Assembly: GCA_964585805.1 (NCBI GenBank)
Contig: CAZPFE010000003.1
Location: forward strand, 1-31,274
Direction of reading: 5' to 3'
Length of the DNA stretch: 31,274 nucleotides
Source of the DNA: CAYLWZ01 sp964585805
Lineage (GTDB): Bacteria > Patescibacteriota > Minisyncoccia > Minisyncoccales > GWA2-38-27
A program made the position numbers and the translations under genes. The notes beneath the pieces were generated by a model that was not told the DNA's origin, ran no database searches, and saw only the letters and a list, made by a program, of their open reading frames with translations. Positions 6,484 to 15,060 of this stretch are shown piece by piece; position 1 is the first letter of the stretch, and every line of letters starts with the position of its first letter.

Positions 6484-8395
6484 TTATTTTAACTTAATTT
6501 CATAAACTTTTTGACCATTTAACACCCAAATTGTTTTTCCATCATCAGCAATGGCAATATCTTCCAAATTATTAAATTTTTCACTCTGAAATTGTTTTAT
6601 TAGTTCGCCGTCTTTGCTAATTAAAATAATTCTTCTTTCCTCTGGCTCTAAAAGGCAAAGATAGGGGAAGTCAATTTTGGTTTTTATTTTTTGAATGTTT
6701 TTTAGGGGAGGGAAGATATTTATTTTTAAGGTTTTTTTGTGCTTGCCTCTATAAAATTGGGCAATAGAATTGTCTTGATTTAATATCCAGATAGATCCGT
6801 CAATAGTCATTGATTTTGGTTGAAAGCAATAATCTTTATCTTTTAACCATCTTTGAGGCAAGCCAAATTTTCCGTTAGAAAGATGAGGATATTTAATTAG
6901 TTGGCAGTTTGTTTTGTCTAGAACATAGATATTTGAAAAATAAGAAGTAAAGATATCAAAACTAAAAGGAAAAGGAGGCGGAGTTAAAGAAGGAGGTAAA
7001 GAAAAAGAAGGAAAGATTTGAGAAATTTCTTTATTGGATTCCTGAGGATTTTCAATTATTTCTAAGTTAGTTAATTTGCTTAATTTCTTTTCAATATCTT
7101 TTTTTAGGGCTTGGACATCCTTGTTTTTTTCTTTGTTTTTTTCTTGCTGTTTTTCTAAATCATTTATTTTTTGCCAAGCATTTTCTAAGGAAAGAATTGC
7201 CTTTTCTTTTTCTCCGATAATAAGAAACGATTCGGATTGGTCTATATCTTTTTTAATTTCTGTTAAAGAGTGCTTAAATGAATTTTCCTTTTGAATTACC
7301 TTTTTAATTTTCAAATAACCTGAAAAAATAGCACCAAAGAAAAATAATAAGACGGAAAAGAGAAGAATTATTCTTTTAATTTGTTGATAATTCCGAGAGT
7401 TTTTATATTGTTCTATCCAATTATTNNNNNNNNNNTGTTTTTTTAATATTTTTTTTGTTTTTCTTATTGGTTTTGATATTTGGGTAGAAATATAAAAGCC
7501 AAAGAGAAATTTTATTTTTAAAACGATTAAACGAAGAGGAAATTTTTAAACCGAGAGTTTTCAATTTTTTTTCTATATTTTTTATTAGTGAAGCAAATAG
7601 CAATTTTTGTTTTTTAATTTTTGTTTTTTGCTGAAAGCGAAAATTTATTTTTTTGATTTTCTTTTTTATTTCTTTTATTGCTTTTTTATTTTTGAGGCTT
7701 GATCTATTGATGTCTTTTAATTTAAAAAGAATTAGACAAATACCAGAAATTTTTTTTCCTTCTTTCTTTTCAAATAGAAAAGAAGGGAATATTTTTTTAA
7801 TATCGTTTTCTTTTATTTCTTCTTGAAAAGATAAGGCGGCTATCTCTTTAATTTTGTTTTCTTTTTTTAAGAAATTAAAGAGGTCCTGAGTTAGGACTAA
7901 AATTAAATCTCTTTCTTTTATTTTGCCGCTGGCAAAATTAAAAAATATTTTTAAGGGATAAGGTTCTATTTCTTTATCTAAATCTTTGCCTATATCGTTA
8001 ATTTCTCCTTCTCTAATTAAAAGGATTTTTAACTTGCCTGTTTTTGAAAAAATTAAAATGTCTTTATTTATAGAAAGAATAGCCGCGTTTAGATTTCCAA
8101 GCCAGTTTACATTATTGTTTTTTACTTCATTAGCCAGAAATTGGTTTGCCTTTTCTAAAGAGTCAGAAATGGCTTTTTCTTGGTTTTTAATTGAAAGATT
8201 GTAATAATTTTTTTTGATTATTTGGGCGAGATTGTTTATTAATTTTTTATTTTCTGGGATGGCATTTTTTATTTCTTCTATTATATATAGAGTGCCTAAT
8301 TTTTTTTCGTAAGATTTTTCCGGTTCAAACACAAAACTATCAAAAATATGGTCTTCTTTGGACTGAGGATTAAAGTGTAGCTCAAAAACTTGCAT
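6484..8395 (-). CDS. PP2C-like / membrane helix / coiled-coil / probable beta-propeller protein, split by an assembly gap
   Basis: Two open frames on either side of a 10-N gap (7426-7435) read as one gene. The upstream part (8395-7436, 320 codons) starts at ATG and has no stop before the gap. Residues about 10-230 resemble the PP2C/SpoIIE phosphatase fold (LGTLYIIEEI, NWLGNLNAAILSI, KTGKLKILLIREGEI, RDLILVLTQDLF), but I do not see the metal-binding Asp-Gly motifs, so it is probably inactive or very divergent. The downstream part is open from the gap edge at 7425 (313 codons). It starts with NNWIEQYKNSRNYQQ, a membrane helix (IILLFSVLLFFFGAIFSG), a coiled coil, a Pro-rich linker and about 170 residues that look like propeller blades (NIYVLD, GSIWILNQD, KTIWVLN). 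No signal peptide is seen; the PP2C-like part is probably cytoplasmic and the propeller outside. Function unknown. Confidence 0.7.
7426..7435. other. Assembly gap (10 N)
   Basis: Ten undefined bases inside the membrane gene. Both flanks are open in the same strand and meet the gap at complete codon boundaries, so a true missing length divisible by three (including zero) would restore one frame. The 10-N size is probably a placeholder. Confidence 0.9.
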
Positions 8396-8550
8396 AACTG
8401 TCTTCTTTCGTATAATATTTATAAAATAAGGTTTTTGTTCATTATAGAATAAATATCTGGAAATTTAAATAATAGATTAATAAAGGTTTTTAGCAAAAAT
8501 TTGTTGTTTTAATTGATTTTAATTTTTGATAAAATTAAAAATTAAAAAAT

Positions 8551-8904
8551 ATGGAAAATCAAAATTGTTTGTTTTGTAAAATTATTAAAAAAGAAGTTCC
8601 GGCAGATATAGTTTTTGAAGATGAAAATTTCATTGCCTTTAAAGACATTAATCCAAAGGCAGAAATTCATCTTTTAATTGTTCCTAAAAAGCATATTTCT
8701 TCTGTTAAAGAAGCAAGTGAGGAGGATAAAGATATATTAGGAGGTTTAATTTTAACAGCCAAAAAGATAGCCGAAAAAGAAAATATTCAGGGCTATAAGC
8801 TTATTATTAATGTTGGAAGAGAAGGAGGACAAGTGATTGATCATATTCATCTTCATTTGTTGGCAGGGCGTTTTTCTGGTACCCAACTTTCCCACTTGCC
8901 ATAA
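8551..8904 (+). CDS. HIT-family nucleotide-binding protein (HINT-like)
   Basis: A histidine-triad hydrolase that usually acts on nucleoside phosphoramidates or adenylates. The catalytic motif is H98-I-H100-L-H102 in DHIHLHLLAGR. The N-terminal CLFCKI (Cys6, Cys9) is the usual zinc-binding pair of bacterial HINT proteins. At 117 residues it is typical. It is divergent from the PP2C-like gene and is followed 51 bases later by rpsU. The exact substrate cannot be read from sequence. Confidence 0.93.
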   Translation: MENQNCLFCKIIKKEVPADIVFEDENFIAFKDINPKAEIHLLIVPKKHISSVKEASEEDKDILGGLILTAKKIAEKENIQGYKLIINVGREGGQVIDHIHLHLLAGRFSGTQLSHLP

Positions 8905-8955
8905 TTTTTTTAAAATGTTATAAAAATAAACTATAAAAATTAAGAATATATTAGA

Positions 8956-9177
8956 ATGCCTTTAGAAGTGAAAAGAAAAAATAAAGAAACATCACAAGCT
9001 TTAATTAGACGCTTTTTGAAAAAAATTAAACAAAGCGGTATTTTGCTTGAGGCAAGAAAGCGTCAGTTTTTTGAAAAAAAGAAAAGCGAACAAATGAAGA
9101 AAAAAGCAGCTTTAAGAAGGGAGGCTTTAAAAAAGAAATATGAAAGATTGGAAAAACTGGGTTTGTTAAGAAAGTAG
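8956..9177 (+). CDS. rpsU: 30S ribosomal protein S21 (bS21)
   Basis: A small basic ribosomal protein that binds near the 3' end of 16S rRNA and helps initiation. The opening MPLEVKRKNKETSQALIRRF and the arginine/lysine-rich helical C-terminus match bS21; the length is 73 residues. It sits between the HIT gene and ybeY, 14 bases before ybeY, so a shared transcript is likely. Its presence beside ybeY is a common bacterial arrangement. Confidence 0.9.
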   Translation: MPLEVKRKNKETSQALIRRFLKKIKQSGILLEARKRQFFEKKKSEQMKKKAALRREALKKKYERLEKLGLLRK

Positions 9178-9191
9178 AGTGTTTGTGATTT

Positions 9192-9653
9192 ATGATAGAA
9201 ATAGTTAATTTTACTCCTTTTGATGTTAAGGAAACTGAGTTTAGGAAAATTGTCCAAAATATATTAAAGGCAGAAAAAAAAGAAAATAAAAGCTTGTCAA
9301 TAGTTATAGTTGGTCGGGATCGTATTAGGAAATTAAACAGGAAATATAGAGGGAAAAATAGGATAACAGATGTATTAAGCTTTGAAAGCAATTTTGATTT
9401 TCCCGAATTAGAAGATAGTAAAGAAACTAATTTATTGGGAGAAGTTGTTATTTGTCCTTCAGTGATAAAAGAAAATGCTAAACATTATAATACTTGTTTC
9501 GAAAGAGAATTATTCCGTGTTTTAATTCACGGAATTTTGCATCTTTTAGGGTATGATCATAAAAATAAAGAAGAAGAAAGGGTGATGAGAAAAAAAGAAG
9601 AGGAGTATCTTTATCATTTTTATAGAAAGAATGTTAAGAGTAGTAGGGATTGA
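9192..9653 (+). CDS. ybeY: rRNA maturation endoribonuclease YbeY
   Basis: A metal-dependent RNase needed for 16S rRNA 3'-end maturation and ribosome quality control. The signature HGILHLLGYDH supplies the three zinc ligands His113, His117 and His123. The upstream RKLNRKYRGKNRITDVLSF block (about 46-64) is also conserved. The length of 153 residues is normal. It ends in TGA, which shows that TGA is a stop codon here. The -35 box of the next promoter overlaps its stop codon. Confidence 0.95.
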   Translation: MIEIVNFTPFDVKETEFRKIVQNILKAEKKENKSLSIVIVGRDRIRKLNRKYRGKNRITDVLSFESNFDFPELEDSKETNLLGEVVICPSVIKENAKHYNTCFERELFRVLIHGILHLLGYDHKNKEEERVMRKKEEEYLYHFYRKNVKSSRD

Positions 9654-9677
9654 CATATTTTTAGAAAAAGTTATACT
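9650..9677 (+). promoter_or_regulatory. Promoter of khpA
   Basis: TTGACA (9650-9655) and TATACT (9672-9677) are separated by 16 bases, the best sigma-70-type promoter in the window. Transcription should begin near 9684, giving a leader of about 80 bases before khpA. Confidence 0.8.
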
Positions 9678-9683
9678 TTAAAA

Positions 9684-9764
9684 ATGTGATTGGCCTGAAA
9701 AGCAAGGGCCAGAGATGAAAGGTCGATAAGATTGATTTAATGATTGTAAATTTAAAAAAAGATT
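9684..9764 (+). other. Possible structured 5' leader of khpA
   Basis: The leader holds GGCC at 9692-9695, GGCC at 9707-9710 and GGTC at 9721-9724. The middle element can pair with either neighbour, so two alternative hairpins exist. I do not recognise a known leader family, and the conservation is unknown. Confidence 0.35.
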
Positions 9765-10082
9765 ATGCCTGAAAAAGATAAAGAATTTCTTGAATATGTT
9801 GTTAAGGAGTTAGTAGATCACCCTGAGGATGTCAAAATTGAAAGAAAAGTTGACGAAATGGGAGTTCTACTCTCCTTAAAAGTTAACCCTAAAGATATGG
9901 GTCAGGTGATTGGTAGAAAGGGGTCCACCGCTAGGGCTATTAGATCTTTAGTCCGCATTATTGGACTTAAAAATCATGCTAGAGTTAATTTAAAGATTGA
10001 AGAGCCCGAAGGCGGTAATAAGGACAATGGACAAGGGAATGAAGAGAAACAGTCTGAAGGATTAGAAGATTTAAAGATATAA
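9765..10082 (+). CDS. khpA: KH-domain RNA-binding protein KhpA (YlqC family)
   Basis: A small single-KH-domain protein that in other bacteria pairs with KhpB and binds RNA. The N-terminus EFLEYVVKELVDHPEDV is typical of the family. The KH GxxG loop is G50-R-K-G53 in MGQVIGRKGSTARAIRSLVR. The C-terminal tail after about residue 84 is a charged, low-complexity extension; the total is 105 residues against about 75-80 usually. In most bacteria the gene lies between rpsP and rimM-trmD. Here trmD follows but rpsP and rimM are absent from the neighbourhood. It has its own good promoter and is followed by a hairpin. Confidence 0.88.
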   Translation: MPEKDKEFLEYVVKELVDHPEDVKIERKVDEMGVLLSLKVNPKDMGQVIGRKGSTARAIRSLVRIIGLKNHARVNLKIEEPEGGNKDNGQGNEEKQSEGLEDLKI

Positions 10083-10116
10083 AAATTTGTTTGCTAAAAC
10101 GCATTTGAAATTTCCT

Positions 10117-10152
10117 GAAACAGCGCTATTATTAATAAAATAGCGCTGTTTC
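10117..10152 (+). terminator. Hairpin after khpA (weak terminator or attenuator)
   Basis: A perfect 14-bp stem, GAAACAGCGCTATT (10117-10130) with AATAGCGCTGTTTC (10139-10152), lies between khpA and trmD. Only a weak T-rich stretch follows, so termination may be partial, or the structure may protect or process the mRNA. Confidence 0.6.
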
Positions 10153-10192
10153 TAATTTAGGGACATTAAATATTATTATTTTAGAGAAGAAT

Positions 10193-10897
10193 ATGCGGTT
10201 TGATGTAATAACTATATTTCCAAATTTTTTTCAGCCATTTCTTTCTGAAGGGTTAATTAAAAAAGCCATAGATAAGCATATTTTGAAGATTAATATTCAT
10301 AATCTAAGGGATTGGGCGGTGGATAAGCATAGAACTGTTGACGATAGACCGTTTGGCGGGGGTTTAGGGATGGTAATGAAAGTTGAACCGATTTATAGGG
10401 CAGTAGAATCAGTAAAGGAACAATTTAAAGAAAATAAGAATAAAAAAACAAGAAGAATTAAAAGAAAAATTATTTTATTTACTCCTCGAGGGAAGAAATT
10501 TAATCAAAATATTGCTTCTCAGTTAAGCAAAATGGACCAGGTAATTTTAATTTGTGGTAGATATGAAGGAGTTGATGAAAGAGTGGCTAAATATATTGCT
10601 GATTTAAAGTTATCAATTGGTAATTATGTTTTAATGGGAGGGGAATTGCCAGCAATGGTAGTAATGGAGTCTGTTGTTAGGTTAATACCTGGCGTAATTG
10701 GAAAAACTCAACTTTTAAACGAGAGAATTGTTTCAGACTCTAATAAAAAAGGTTTTATTGAGTATGCTCAATATACTAGGCCAGAAGTTTTTTCTCCTAA
10801 AAAAGGAATTAAATGGCGAGTTCCAAAGGTTTTAATTTCTGGTGACCATAAAAAAATAAAAGAATGGAAAGAAAAACATAAAAGGATTATTATTTAA
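10193..10897 (+). CDS. trmD: tRNA (guanine(37)-N1)-methyltransferase TrmD
   Basis: Methylates G37 next to the anticodon of tRNAs and so prevents frameshifting. It belongs to the SPOUT class with a trefoil knot. Recognisable blocks are MRFDVITIFPNFF at the start, DDRPFGGGLGMVMK (50-63), CGRYEGVDERV (121-131), SIGNYVLMGGELPA (141-154) and YTRPEVF (194-200). At 234 residues it is the usual length. A short Lys/Arg-rich insert at about 79-92 precedes the knot domain. The partner genes rimM and rplS are not adjacent. The assignment is secure. Confidence 0.96.
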   Translation: MRFDVITIFPNFFQPFLSEGLIKKAIDKHILKINIHNLRDWAVDKHRTVDDRPFGGGLGMVMKVEPIYRAVESVKEQFKENKNKKTRRIKRKIILFTPRGKKFNQNIASQLSKMDQVILICGRYEGVDERVAKYIADLKLSIGNYVLMGGELPAMVVMESVVRLIPGVIGKTQLLNERIVSDSNKKGFIEYAQYTRPEVFSPKKGIKWRVPKVLISGDHKKIKEWKEKHKRIII

Positions 10898-10979
10898 AGT
10901 AAATTTGGGAAACTTTACATCTTCTCATTATTTAATTATACTGAAAATTAAGAAACAGAAGTAAAATGAGTTTATTTTT

Positions 10980-12317
10980 ATGAGTAATTTATATGAATTA
11001 CCAAAGATAAAAGGGCCAGAATTAAAAGGTTTTTTTAAACCTTCGGATAATTTTAAAAAGAAATCCCGTTTATTTGTTATTCTTATTATTCTTTCTATTA
11101 TTTTTGGTTTTATAGGCGGTGGGTTGGCAAGTGGTTTTTTTTATTTTCAAATTCAAGATTATCTTAAGAAAATTACTGTTCCGTCAGAGGGTCATTCTTT
11201 TGCAAAGTTAGAAAGTGGGTATACTCCTCAAACTTCGCAAGAAGAAGCAATTATCCAGGCAGTTAAAAAGGTTTCGCCAGCAGTAGTTAGTATTATTATC
11301 ACAAAAGATATGCCTGTTTATGAGGAATATTTTGAGAATCCATTTAAGGAGTTTGAGCAGTTCTTTGGACCAATGCCAGAATTTAGAATTCCTAAATATA
11401 GACAAAAAGGTGTTGAGAGAAAAGAGATAGGAGCGGGAACAGGATTTATAATTTCAAAAGATGGTTTAATTTTAACAAATAAACATGTGGTTTTAGATGA
11501 TAAGGCAGAATATACAGTTCTATTAAATGATGGACGGAAATTTTCAGCAAAAGTTTTAGCAAAAGATCCAGTTCAAGATTTAGCTGTAATTAAAATTCAA
11601 AATCAAAAAGCAGTTAACGGAGAAGGAAAGGTGATTTCTAAACCATTTCCAACAGTAAAATTAGGAGATTCTGATACTCTTCAGATTGGGCAAACAGTAA
11701 TTGCAATTGGAAATGCATTGGGAGAATTTAGGAATACAGTTTCTGTTGGAGTTGTTTCTGGTTTAGGAAGAAGGATTACTGCTTCTGGAGGAGATTTTGT
11801 GGAAACTTTAGAAGATGTAATCCAAACTGATGCAGCTATCAATAAAGGAAATTCAGGCGGACCTCTTTTGAATTTAAAAGGAGAAGTAATAGGAGTAAAT
11901 ACAGCAATGGCTTTGCAGGCTCAAAGTATTGGTTTTGCTATTCCTATTAATAAAGCAAAGAGAGATATTGAACAAATTAAAAAGACAGGGAAAATAATTT
12001 ATCCATTTTTAGGTATTCGTTATGTTTTGATTGATGAAGAGGTAAAAACAAAAAGGAATTTGCCAGTAGATTATGGGGCTTTGATTGTGAAAGGTGATAA
12101 GGGAGAACCAGCAATTATACCTAATTCAGCAGCAGCAAAAGCAGGATTGAAAGAAGGAGATATTATTCTTGAATTTAATGGTGAGAAAATTACTTCTAAA
12201 AATAGTTTATCCAAAATTATTTCTAAATATAATCCTAGTGATAAAGTAAGTTTAAAAATTTTGAGAGATGGAAAAGAAATAACAAAAGAGGTGATTTTAG
12301 GAGAGAGAAGTGAATAG
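10980..12317 (+). CDS. Membrane-anchored HtrA/DegP-type serine protease with PDZ domain
   Basis: An envelope protease that degrades misfolded proteins. A cytoplasmic N-terminus is followed by a membrane helix (about 31-55) and the trypsin-like domain. The catalytic triad is intact: His169 (TNKHVV), Asp200 (DPVQDLAVIKI) and Ser292 (GNSGGPLL). One C-terminal PDZ domain (about 340-445) ends the protein (AAAKAGLKEGDIILEFNGEKI). The length of 445 residues fits single-PDZ HtrA proteins such as DegS or HhoA types. clpB begins 55 bases downstream, and a second, catalytically dead HtrA-like gene follows clpB. The three therefore look like a protein quality-control cluster. Confidence 0.93.
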   Translation: MSNLYELPKIKGPELKGFFKPSDNFKKKSRLFVILIILSIIFGFIGGGLASGFFYFQIQDYLKKITVPSEGHSFAKLESGYTPQTSQEEAIIQAVKKVSPAVVSIIITKDMPVYEEYFENPFKEFEQFFGPMPEFRIPKYRQKGVERKEIGAGTGFIISKDGLILTNKHVVLDDKAEYTVLLNDGRKFSAKVLAKDPVQDLAVIKIQNQKAVNGEGKVISKPFPTVKLGDSDTLQIGQTVIAIGNALGEFRNTVSVGVVSGLGRRITASGGDFVETLEDVIQTDAAINKGNSGGPLLNLKGEVIGVNTAMALQAQSIGFAIPINKAKRDIEQIKKTGKIIYPFLGIRYVLIDEEVKTKRNLPVDYGALIVKGDKGEPAIIPNSAAAKAGLKEGDIILEFNGEKITSKNSLSKIISKYNPSDKVSLKILRDGKEITKEVILGERSE

Positions 12318-12372
12318 ATAGAGATAAAAGATAAAAATGATATCAATCATAAAATAAAAATTATAAAAATTT

Positions 12373-15045
12373 ATGAATGGAACAAATTTTACTCATAAAG
12401 CCCAAGAAGCAATATTATCTGCTCAATCAATTGCCAGAGAGAGAGGACAACAACAGGTTGACGCTCTTCATTTATTGATGGCTCTTCTTTCTCAGGAGGA
12501 TAGTATAGTTTTAACTTTATTAAGAAAGTTAGGAGCAGATATTGAAGGAATGAAGAAGAAGGTGAATAGCGCTTTGAATGTCTTACCGACAATTAGTACT
12601 CCTCAAGGGTTTGGGCAACTTTATTTAACCCAAGATATGGCAAAAGTTTTAGATGCTGCTCGGGAGGAAGCAATGAAAATGGGAGATGAATTTATTTCAG
12701 TAGAGCATTTGTTCTTGGCACTTTTTCTTGTAAACACGCGGGCAAAAGAAATTTTAGAGAATGCTTCTCTTTTAAAATCAGAAGGTAAAGCTGCTACTTT
12801 AGAATTCGGTAAAATAGATTATGATACTGTTTTGAAGAATTTAGCAGAAATTAGAGGAAGTACAAGAATTACTGATCCTGAACCAGAATCAAAATATCAA
12901 GTAATTGATAAATACACCCGAAATTTAACAACTTTAGCCCGTCAAGGAAAATTAGATCCTGTTATTGGTCGTGAAGAAGAAATTAGACGATTAATGCAGG
13001 TTCTTTCAAGGAGAACAAAGAATAATCCAGTGTTAATTGGCGAAGCAGGTGTAGGAAAAACAGCTATTGTTGAAGGTTTAGCCCAGCGGATTGCTAAAGG
13101 TGATGTTCCAGAAAGTTTAAAGGATAAAGAAATTATTTCATTAGATTTAGGATCATTAATAGCTGGAACAAAATATAGAGGAGAATTTGAAGACAGAGTT
13201 AAAGCTCTTTTAAAGGAAATTAATAAAGCAGCTGGAAAATATATTCTTTTTATTGATGAGCTTCATACTATTGTTGGGGCTGGTGGCGCTGAAGGAGCAA
13301 TTGATGCTTCCAATCTTTTAAAGCCAGCTTTAGCCAGAGGTGAATTGAGAGCAATTGGTGCAACTACTTTAAAAGAATATCAAAAATATATTGAAAAGGA
13401 TGTTGCTTTAGAGAGAAGGTTTCAACCTATATATGTGGCTGAGCCTTCTATTGAAGATACAATCGCAATTTTAAGGGGAATAAAAGAAAAATATGAAGTA
13501 CATCATGGTTTGAGAATAAAGGATTCAGCAATAGTGGCAGCAGCAAAACTTGCCGCGCGTTATATAACTGGTCGTTTTTTACCAGATAAAGCAGTAGATT
13601 TAATGGATGAAGCAATGTCTGCTTTAAGATTGGAAATAGAATCAGAACCTGCTGAATTAGATGAAATGAGAAGAGAGATTCAAAGATTAGAAATAGAAAG
13701 AGAAGCTATTAAAAAGGAGGAGGATTCAGGAAAAAGATTAAAGGCAATTAATAGAATGTTAGCTGATTTAAAGGAAAAAGCTAAAAATTTTGAACTGCAA
13801 TGGCAGGCAGAGAAAGAGTTGATTCAAAAAATCAGAAATCTCAAGAAAGAAATTGATAATCTTTCTTTCCAAGCAGAAGTTGCTCAGAGAGAAGGTGATT
13901 TACAAAGAGTAGCAGAAATTAAATATGGAGAAATTCCAGAATTATTAAAAGAAGTGAAAAGGACAGAGCAAAAATTAGCTCGAATTCAAAAGAAGCATCC
14001 TATTTTAAAAGAAGAAGTTGATGAAGAGGATATTGCTAAAGTTGTTTCTAAATGGACAGGGATTCCAGTGACTAAACTGATGGAGACTGAGGCAAAGAAA
14101 TTAGAAAGGATGGAGGAAATTTTATCTAAAAGAATTATTGGTCAGGAAGAGGCAATTAAAGCAATTTCTAATGCAATTAGGCGGTCACGAGCAGGTATTT
14201 CAGAAGAAAATAGACCACTTGGTTCGTTTATGTTTTTAGGTCCTACGGGAGTTGGAAAAACAGAAACCGCCAAAGCGTTAGCCGAGTTTTTATTCAATGA
14301 CGAAAGCGCTTTAATTAGATTAGATATGTCTGAGTATATGGAGAAGCATGCTGTTTCTAAATTGATAGGTTCTCCTCCGGGTTATGTTGGTTATGAAGAA
14401 GGAGGACAATTAACAGATAAAATTAGGCGTAGGCCTTATAGCGTAATACTTCTTGATGAAATTGAAAAGGCTCATCCTGAAGTTTTTAATATTCTTCTTC
14501 AAGTTTTAGAAGATGGACGGCTTACTGATGCTAAGGGAAGGGTGGCTTCTTTTAAAAATGCTATTTTGATTATGACTTCTAATATTGGTTCTGAACACAT
14601 TATTAAAATGGGTTCTCTTGGCTTTTTAGGTAAAAAACAAGAAATGGAGAGAAGATCATTAAGAGAAAAAGTGATGGATGCTTTAAAAGAAAGTTTTCGA
14701 CCAGAATTTTTGAATAGAATAGATGAGATAATTATTTTCAATTATTTAGGTAAAAAGGAAATTAGGAAAATAGTAGATCTTGAAGTAGCTAAAGTTGCTA
14801 AAAGATTAGAAGAGAAAGGAATTAAAATTAAAGTTTTAGAGAAAGCAAAGGATCTTTTAGCAGAAAAAGGATTTGATCCTAATTTAGGCGCTCGACCTTT
14901 AAGAAGAGTTATTCAGAGAAAAGTACTTGATCCTTTAGCTTTAAAGATAGTTTCCGGTGAGATTAAAAGAGGAGATGATGTAATAGTGGATGTTGAGAAA
15001 GGAGAGATTATTATTAGAAATTCCAAGCGAAAAAAGAAAAAATAA
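12373..15045 (+). CDS. clpB: ATP-dependent chaperone ClpB (disaggregase)
   Basis: A hexameric AAA+ disaggregase that extracts proteins from aggregates, usually with DnaK. The domains in order are: two Clp N repeats (about 1-150), NBD1 with Walker A GEAGVGKT (223-230) and Walker B FIDELH (293-298), a long coiled-coil middle domain (about 405-530), and NBD2 with Walker A GPTGVGKT (623-630), then the C-terminal domain. The coiled-coil insertion marks it as ClpB and not ClpA or ClpC. At 890 residues it is slightly longer than usual, with extra sequence between the N domain and NBD1 (about 130-185). It lies between two HtrA-type genes. dnaK and grpE are not in the window. Confidence 0.95.
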   Translation: MNGTNFTHKAQEAILSAQSIARERGQQQVDALHLLMALLSQEDSIVLTLLRKLGADIEGMKKKVNSALNVLPTISTPQGFGQLYLTQDMAKVLDAAREEAMKMGDEFISVEHLFLALFLVNTRAKEILENASLLKSEGKAATLEFGKIDYDTVLKNLAEIRGSTRITDPEPESKYQVIDKYTRNLTTLARQGKLDPVIGREEEIRRLMQVLSRRTKNNPVLIGEAGVGKTAIVEGLAQRIAKGDVPESLKDKEIISLDLGSLIAGTKYRGEFEDRVKALLKEINKAAGKYILFIDELHTIVGAGGAEGAIDASNLLKPALARGELRAIGATTLKEYQKYIEKDVALERRFQPIYVAEPSIEDTIAILRGIKEKYEVHHGLRIKDSAIVAAAKLAARYITGRFLPDKAVDLMDEAMSALRLEIESEPAELDEMRREIQRLEIEREAIKKEEDSGKRLKAINRMLADLKEKAKNFELQWQAEKELIQKIRNLKKEIDNLSFQAEVAQREGDLQRVAEIKYGEIPELLKEVKRTEQKLARIQKKHPILKEEVDEEDIAKVVSKWTGIPVTKLMETEAKKLERMEEILSKRIIGQEEAIKAISNAIRRSRAGISEENRPLGSFMFLGPTGVGKTETAKALAEFLFNDESALIRLDMSEYMEKHAVSKLIGSPPGYVGYEEGGQLTDKIRRRPYSVILLDEIEKAHPEVFNILLQVLEDGRLTDAKGRVASFKNAILIMTSNIGSEHIIKMGSLGFLGKKQEMERRSLREKVMDALKESFRPEFLNRIDEIIIFNYLGKKEIRKIVDLEVAKVAKRLEEKGIKIKVLEKAKDLLAEKGFDPNLGARPLRRVIQRKVLDPLALKIVSGEIKRGDDVIVDVEKGEIIIRNSKRKKKK

Positions 15046-15060
15046 GATGAATAATTAAAA

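Noticed and set aside
9026..9391. Minus-strand frames opposite rpsU and ybeY
   Set aside because: Shadows of the two ribosome-related genes; Phe/Leu/Ser-rich as expected for the complement of AT-rich Lys/Glu codons.
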